Assembly (NCBI GenBank): GCA_030537915.1
Contig: JAUNUZ010000099.1
Coordinates: forward strand, 1 to 7,737
Source: Micrococcales bacterium
GTDB lineage: Bacteria; Actinomycetota; Actinomycetes; Actinomycetales; Dermatophilaceae
Length of the DNA: 7,737 bases
Direction of reading: 5' to 3'
Of the stretch, positions 6,460-7,737 are shown one piece after another. Under the pieces are notes generated by a model. That model was not told where the DNA came from and made no database searches. It saw nothing but the letters and a program-made list of their open reading frames with translations. The position numbers were made by a program, and so were the translations under genes. Position 1 is the stretch's first letter, and each line of letters starts with the position of its first letter.

Positions 6460-6465
6460 GGCGGC

Positions 6466-6498
6466 TCTCGCGGGGCGAGATTCGCCAGGCGGTCCTGG
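6466..6498. terminator. Two short hairpins between convergent genes
   Basis: Two perfect 5-bp stems sit side by side in the 51-nt gap between the convergent genes. TCTCG/CGAGA lies at 6466-6480 with loop CGGGG, and CCAGG/CCTGG at 6485-6498 with loop CGGT. The position suits a bidirectional terminator. Neither stem has a T-run, and both are short, so confidence is low. Confidence 0.3.
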
Positions 6499-6510
6499 AA
6501 TGCCACGAGC

Positions 6511-6993
6511 TCACACCGCCAGACCCCCGGACAAGCGGTCGTCGGAGAGTCGCCGAATGCGAGAGGCGGGCACGACCCGTCCTGCCAAGAGCAGCACGGC
6601 GACGTGCTGGACAACGGGCCACATCTGCTCCAATTCGGCCTGCCACGCGGCGGATACGCCAGGTAGCCAACCCCATTCGTCGCAGGCACCGGCTCTCGCC
6701 AGTAGCGTGGCCACCTCGAACTGGGCCTGACCGACCGTGCTCGCGTCGCCAGGGTGGTCGCTCATAGCCTGGGCGAAGAGGGTGTCGCTGACGATCGCGT
6801 CCCCGACGAGATCACCGCCTCGTCGCGCCGCTGCCCACAATCCCGCGTAGGCGATGAAGGGGCCCGCCGACTCCGGCGCCTGCGCCGAGCCTTCGTAGCC
6901 CGCGACGCTGACCTGACCCGCCGTCCACCCCCGCAAGACCGCCGCCAAAGCCCGACCCGCTACGTGAAATGCCTGTGCGACCTCCGTGTCCAC
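6511..6993 (-). CDS. M41-like (FtsH-peptidase-type) small protein, catalytic site degenerate
   Basis: This 160-residue protein is plausibly related to the small stand-alone M41-type zinc peptidase domains found in bacteria. Family members begin with a helix carrying HEAGHA, followed by a strand. Here residues 8-20 read AFHVAGRALAAVL, then GWTAGQVSVAG. Further matches to the expected pattern are AYAGLWAAARRG (48-59), corresponding to the usual 'AGPxAExR' segment, and the closing helix LEQMWPVVQHVAVLLLAG (121-138), which resembles the 'HWPAVEAVAxALL' end of that family. The metal-binding HExxH has become HVAGR, losing the catalytic Glu and one His, so peptidase activity is very unlikely. The start is ambiguous: GTG at 6993 has GGGGAG 8 nt upstream and puts the motif at the usual distance from the N-terminus; GTG at 7002 is possible, and a stop at 7018-7020 excludes anything longer. 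The family link rests on my reading of the pattern. Confidence 0.6.
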   Translation of the reverse strand: MDTEVAQAFHVAGRALAAVLRGWTAGQVSVAGYEGSAQAPESAGPFIAYAGLWAAARRGGDLVGDAIVSDTLFAQAMSDHPGDASTVGQAQFEVATLLARAGACDEWGWLPGVSAAWQAELEQMWPVVQHVAVLLLAGRVVPASRIRRLSDDRLSGGLAV

Positions 6994-7230
6994 GCCCCGC
7001 ACTCCCCACCCCAGTTCTCATCTATCGGATCGCCTCCCGCATCGCCGCTTGGCCGGGCCGCACGGCGTTGCGCACGGACCCGAGGAACGCGGCTCGAGGA
7101 GGCGACATCAATTCGGCGAAACGACCCGCGTACACGGCGGCACCGAAGCCGAGTCTAACGACCGTCCAACTCGCTGGCCTGCGCCCATGTCGACAAGACG
7201 CGTGCGAACGGGTCCTCGGGCAGGCTCCCC

Positions 7231-7236
7231 TACACT
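7231..7236 (+). promoter_or_regulatory. Candidate -10 box for tRNA-Arg
   Basis: TACACT lies 27 nt before the tRNA 5' end, which would give a leader of about 20 nt. It fits the TAnnnT consensus of the main actinobacterial sigma factor. No convincing -35 is seen at 17-18 nt spacing (ACGGGT), which is common in high-GC actinobacteria. The leader contains GGCCCCGCGGCC, which could form a tiny hairpin. Confidence 0.4.
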
Positions 7237-7262
7237 CGATGCCGGTGGCCCCGCGGCCAATT

Positions 7263-7336
7263 GCCCTCGTAGCTCAGCTGGATAGAGCAAGAGCCTTCTA
7301 ATCTCTAGGTCGCAGGTTCGAGTCCTGCCGGGGGCG
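7263..7336 (+). tRNA. tRNA-Arg, anticodon UCU
   Basis: The 74-nt cloverleaf is complete. The acceptor stem is GCCCTCG/CGGGGGC (one G-U pair), the D arm GCTC/GAGC, the T arm GCAGG-TTCGAGT-CCTGC, and the discriminator base G. The anticodon loop CTTCTAA (7295-7301) has TCT at 7297-7299, so it decodes AGA and possibly AGG, rare arginine codons in a high-GC genome. CCA is not encoded and must be added after transcription. The anticodon stem AGAGC/TCTCT has four pairs plus a C31-U39 mismatch next to the loop. No intrinsic terminator is obvious downstream. Confidence 0.97.
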
Positions 7337-7656
7337 CTCGTTTCGTTATCGCGGCGAGATATTTCCGTGACCTTTCCTTGTTGGCGGCATGCAGCTGCCG
7401 ATGGAGGGTCCAGGCGCCACCGTTGTGCGCCCCCGCGCACAGCTTCCTCGCCGAGTCTCGCCCCCTGGAAGCCAGCGCACCCCCGTCAGGAGACCCGCGC
7501 CAAGCGGGATCTCGACCAAGGAAGGCACGGCAAGGGCGAGAACGGGAGCACCACACCCGCCGCACACCTGCGGCTCGGGGCGAAGCCTTGCGCAGAGGAC
7601 CGGAATCCTCCAGCCCGACAGGTTCTCTTCCGTAGGCGGTTTCCGGTTGTAACCCC
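7337..7656. other. Gap with no convincing gene between tRNA-Arg and a secreted-protein gene
   Basis: No reading frame here has a ribosome-binding site, a recognisable protein pattern or consistent codon use. Open frames on the minus strand run through the antisense of the tRNA and are artefacts. A perfect 6-bp hairpin GCCGCA-CACC-TGCGGC is at 7559-7574. The heptamer TTCCTTG (7374-7380) recurs inverted as CAAGGAA (7518-7524). The stretch presumably holds the tRNA 3' processing region and the promoter of the gene at 7657. No integrase or attachment-site duplicate is visible. Confidence 0.5.
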
Positions 7657-7737
7657 ATGCGCCCACTCATCGTGGCGGCCATTGCCGCTGCCCTCGTCGT
7701 GCCAGCCCACGGCGCCTCCGCCAGCACGGTGCCCAAC
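7657..7737 (+). CDS. N-terminus of a secreted protein, cut by the window end
   Basis: Only the first 27 codons are present. They encode a textbook signal peptide: basic MR, a hydrophobic core (PLIVAAIAAALVVPA) and a likely signal peptidase I site after HGASA, before STVPN. The protein is therefore probably exported through Sec and released or cell-wall associated; no lipobox cysteine is seen in this part. The frame stays open to the last base. An in-frame TAG 21 nt upstream of the ATG excludes a longer N-terminus. No clear Shine-Dalgarno precedes the ATG, which lowers confidence in this exact start. The mature function cannot be judged. Confidence 0.55.
   Translation, partial: MRPLIVAAIAAALVVPAHGASASTVPN

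Noticed and set aside
7337..7364. CTCG...CGAG followed by ATATTT, as an intrinsic terminator for the tRNA
   Set aside because: The stem is only 4 bp with a 14-nt loop and there is no real T-run, so it does not meet a reasonable threshold.
7108..7736. Minus-strand open frames running through the tRNA, giving peptides such as APGRTRTCDLEIRR and PPAGLEPAT
   Set aside because: These peptides are a known artefact from translating the antisense of tRNA-Arg genes. There is no supporting ribosome site or homology outside the tRNA.
1..7737. CRISPR array, insertion sequence, prophage or toxin-antitoxin module
   Set aside because: I found no regularly spaced repeats, transposase or integrase motifs, terminal inverted repeats with target duplications, or paired small toxin-antitoxin-like genes.

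Overview
This is high-GC chromosomal DNA from an actinobacterium (Actinomycetota). The evidence is strong G/C bias at third codon positions, GTG starts, few poly-T terminators, and an ettA gene beside a short second ssb gene. I recall the same ettA-ssb adjacency in mycobacteria (Rv2477c/Rv2478c). Micrococcales or a relative is plausible, but the sequence alone does not fix the genus.

Layout. Positions 120-5944 hold four genes on the minus strand, read from high to low coordinates. First come two membrane-anchored dynamin-like GTPases (5944-4187 and 4190-2472) that overlap by an ATGA and are probably translationally coupled. After a 147-nt gap comes a short single-stranded DNA-binding protein (2324-1857), and 54 nt later the energy-sensing translational ATPase EttA (1802-120). 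The leaders of ssb and ettA both contain inverted repeats next to their ribosome-binding sites. The area after ettA (1-119) has two G/C-rich hairpins that could end transcription.

Upstream of the GTPase pair is a 200-nt divergent intergenic region. A small plus-strand gene of unknown function (6145-6459) follows it, with a near-perfect Shine-Dalgarno sequence. It converges on a minus-strand gene (6993-6511) whose sequence resembles a small M41-type (FtsH-protease-like) zinc peptidase domain, but whose HExxH metal site has decayed to HVAGR, suggesting a pseudoenzyme. Two short hairpins lie in the 51-nt gap between these genes.

The right end carries a complete tRNA-Arg(UCU) gene (7263-7336) with a candidate -10 box. 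Then come about 320 nt with no convincing gene, and the first 27 codons of a plus-strand gene that starts with a clear signal peptide and runs off the window (from 7657).

The left half is conserved actinobacterial housekeeping sequence: membrane remodelling, ssDNA binding and translation control. The right half is more lineage-specific. I found no transposase, integrase, CRISPR array or obvious defence cassette. The most unusual items are the degenerate metallopeptidase-like protein, the structured ssb leader, and the GTPase pair in which one partner has a non-canonical guanine-specificity motif.
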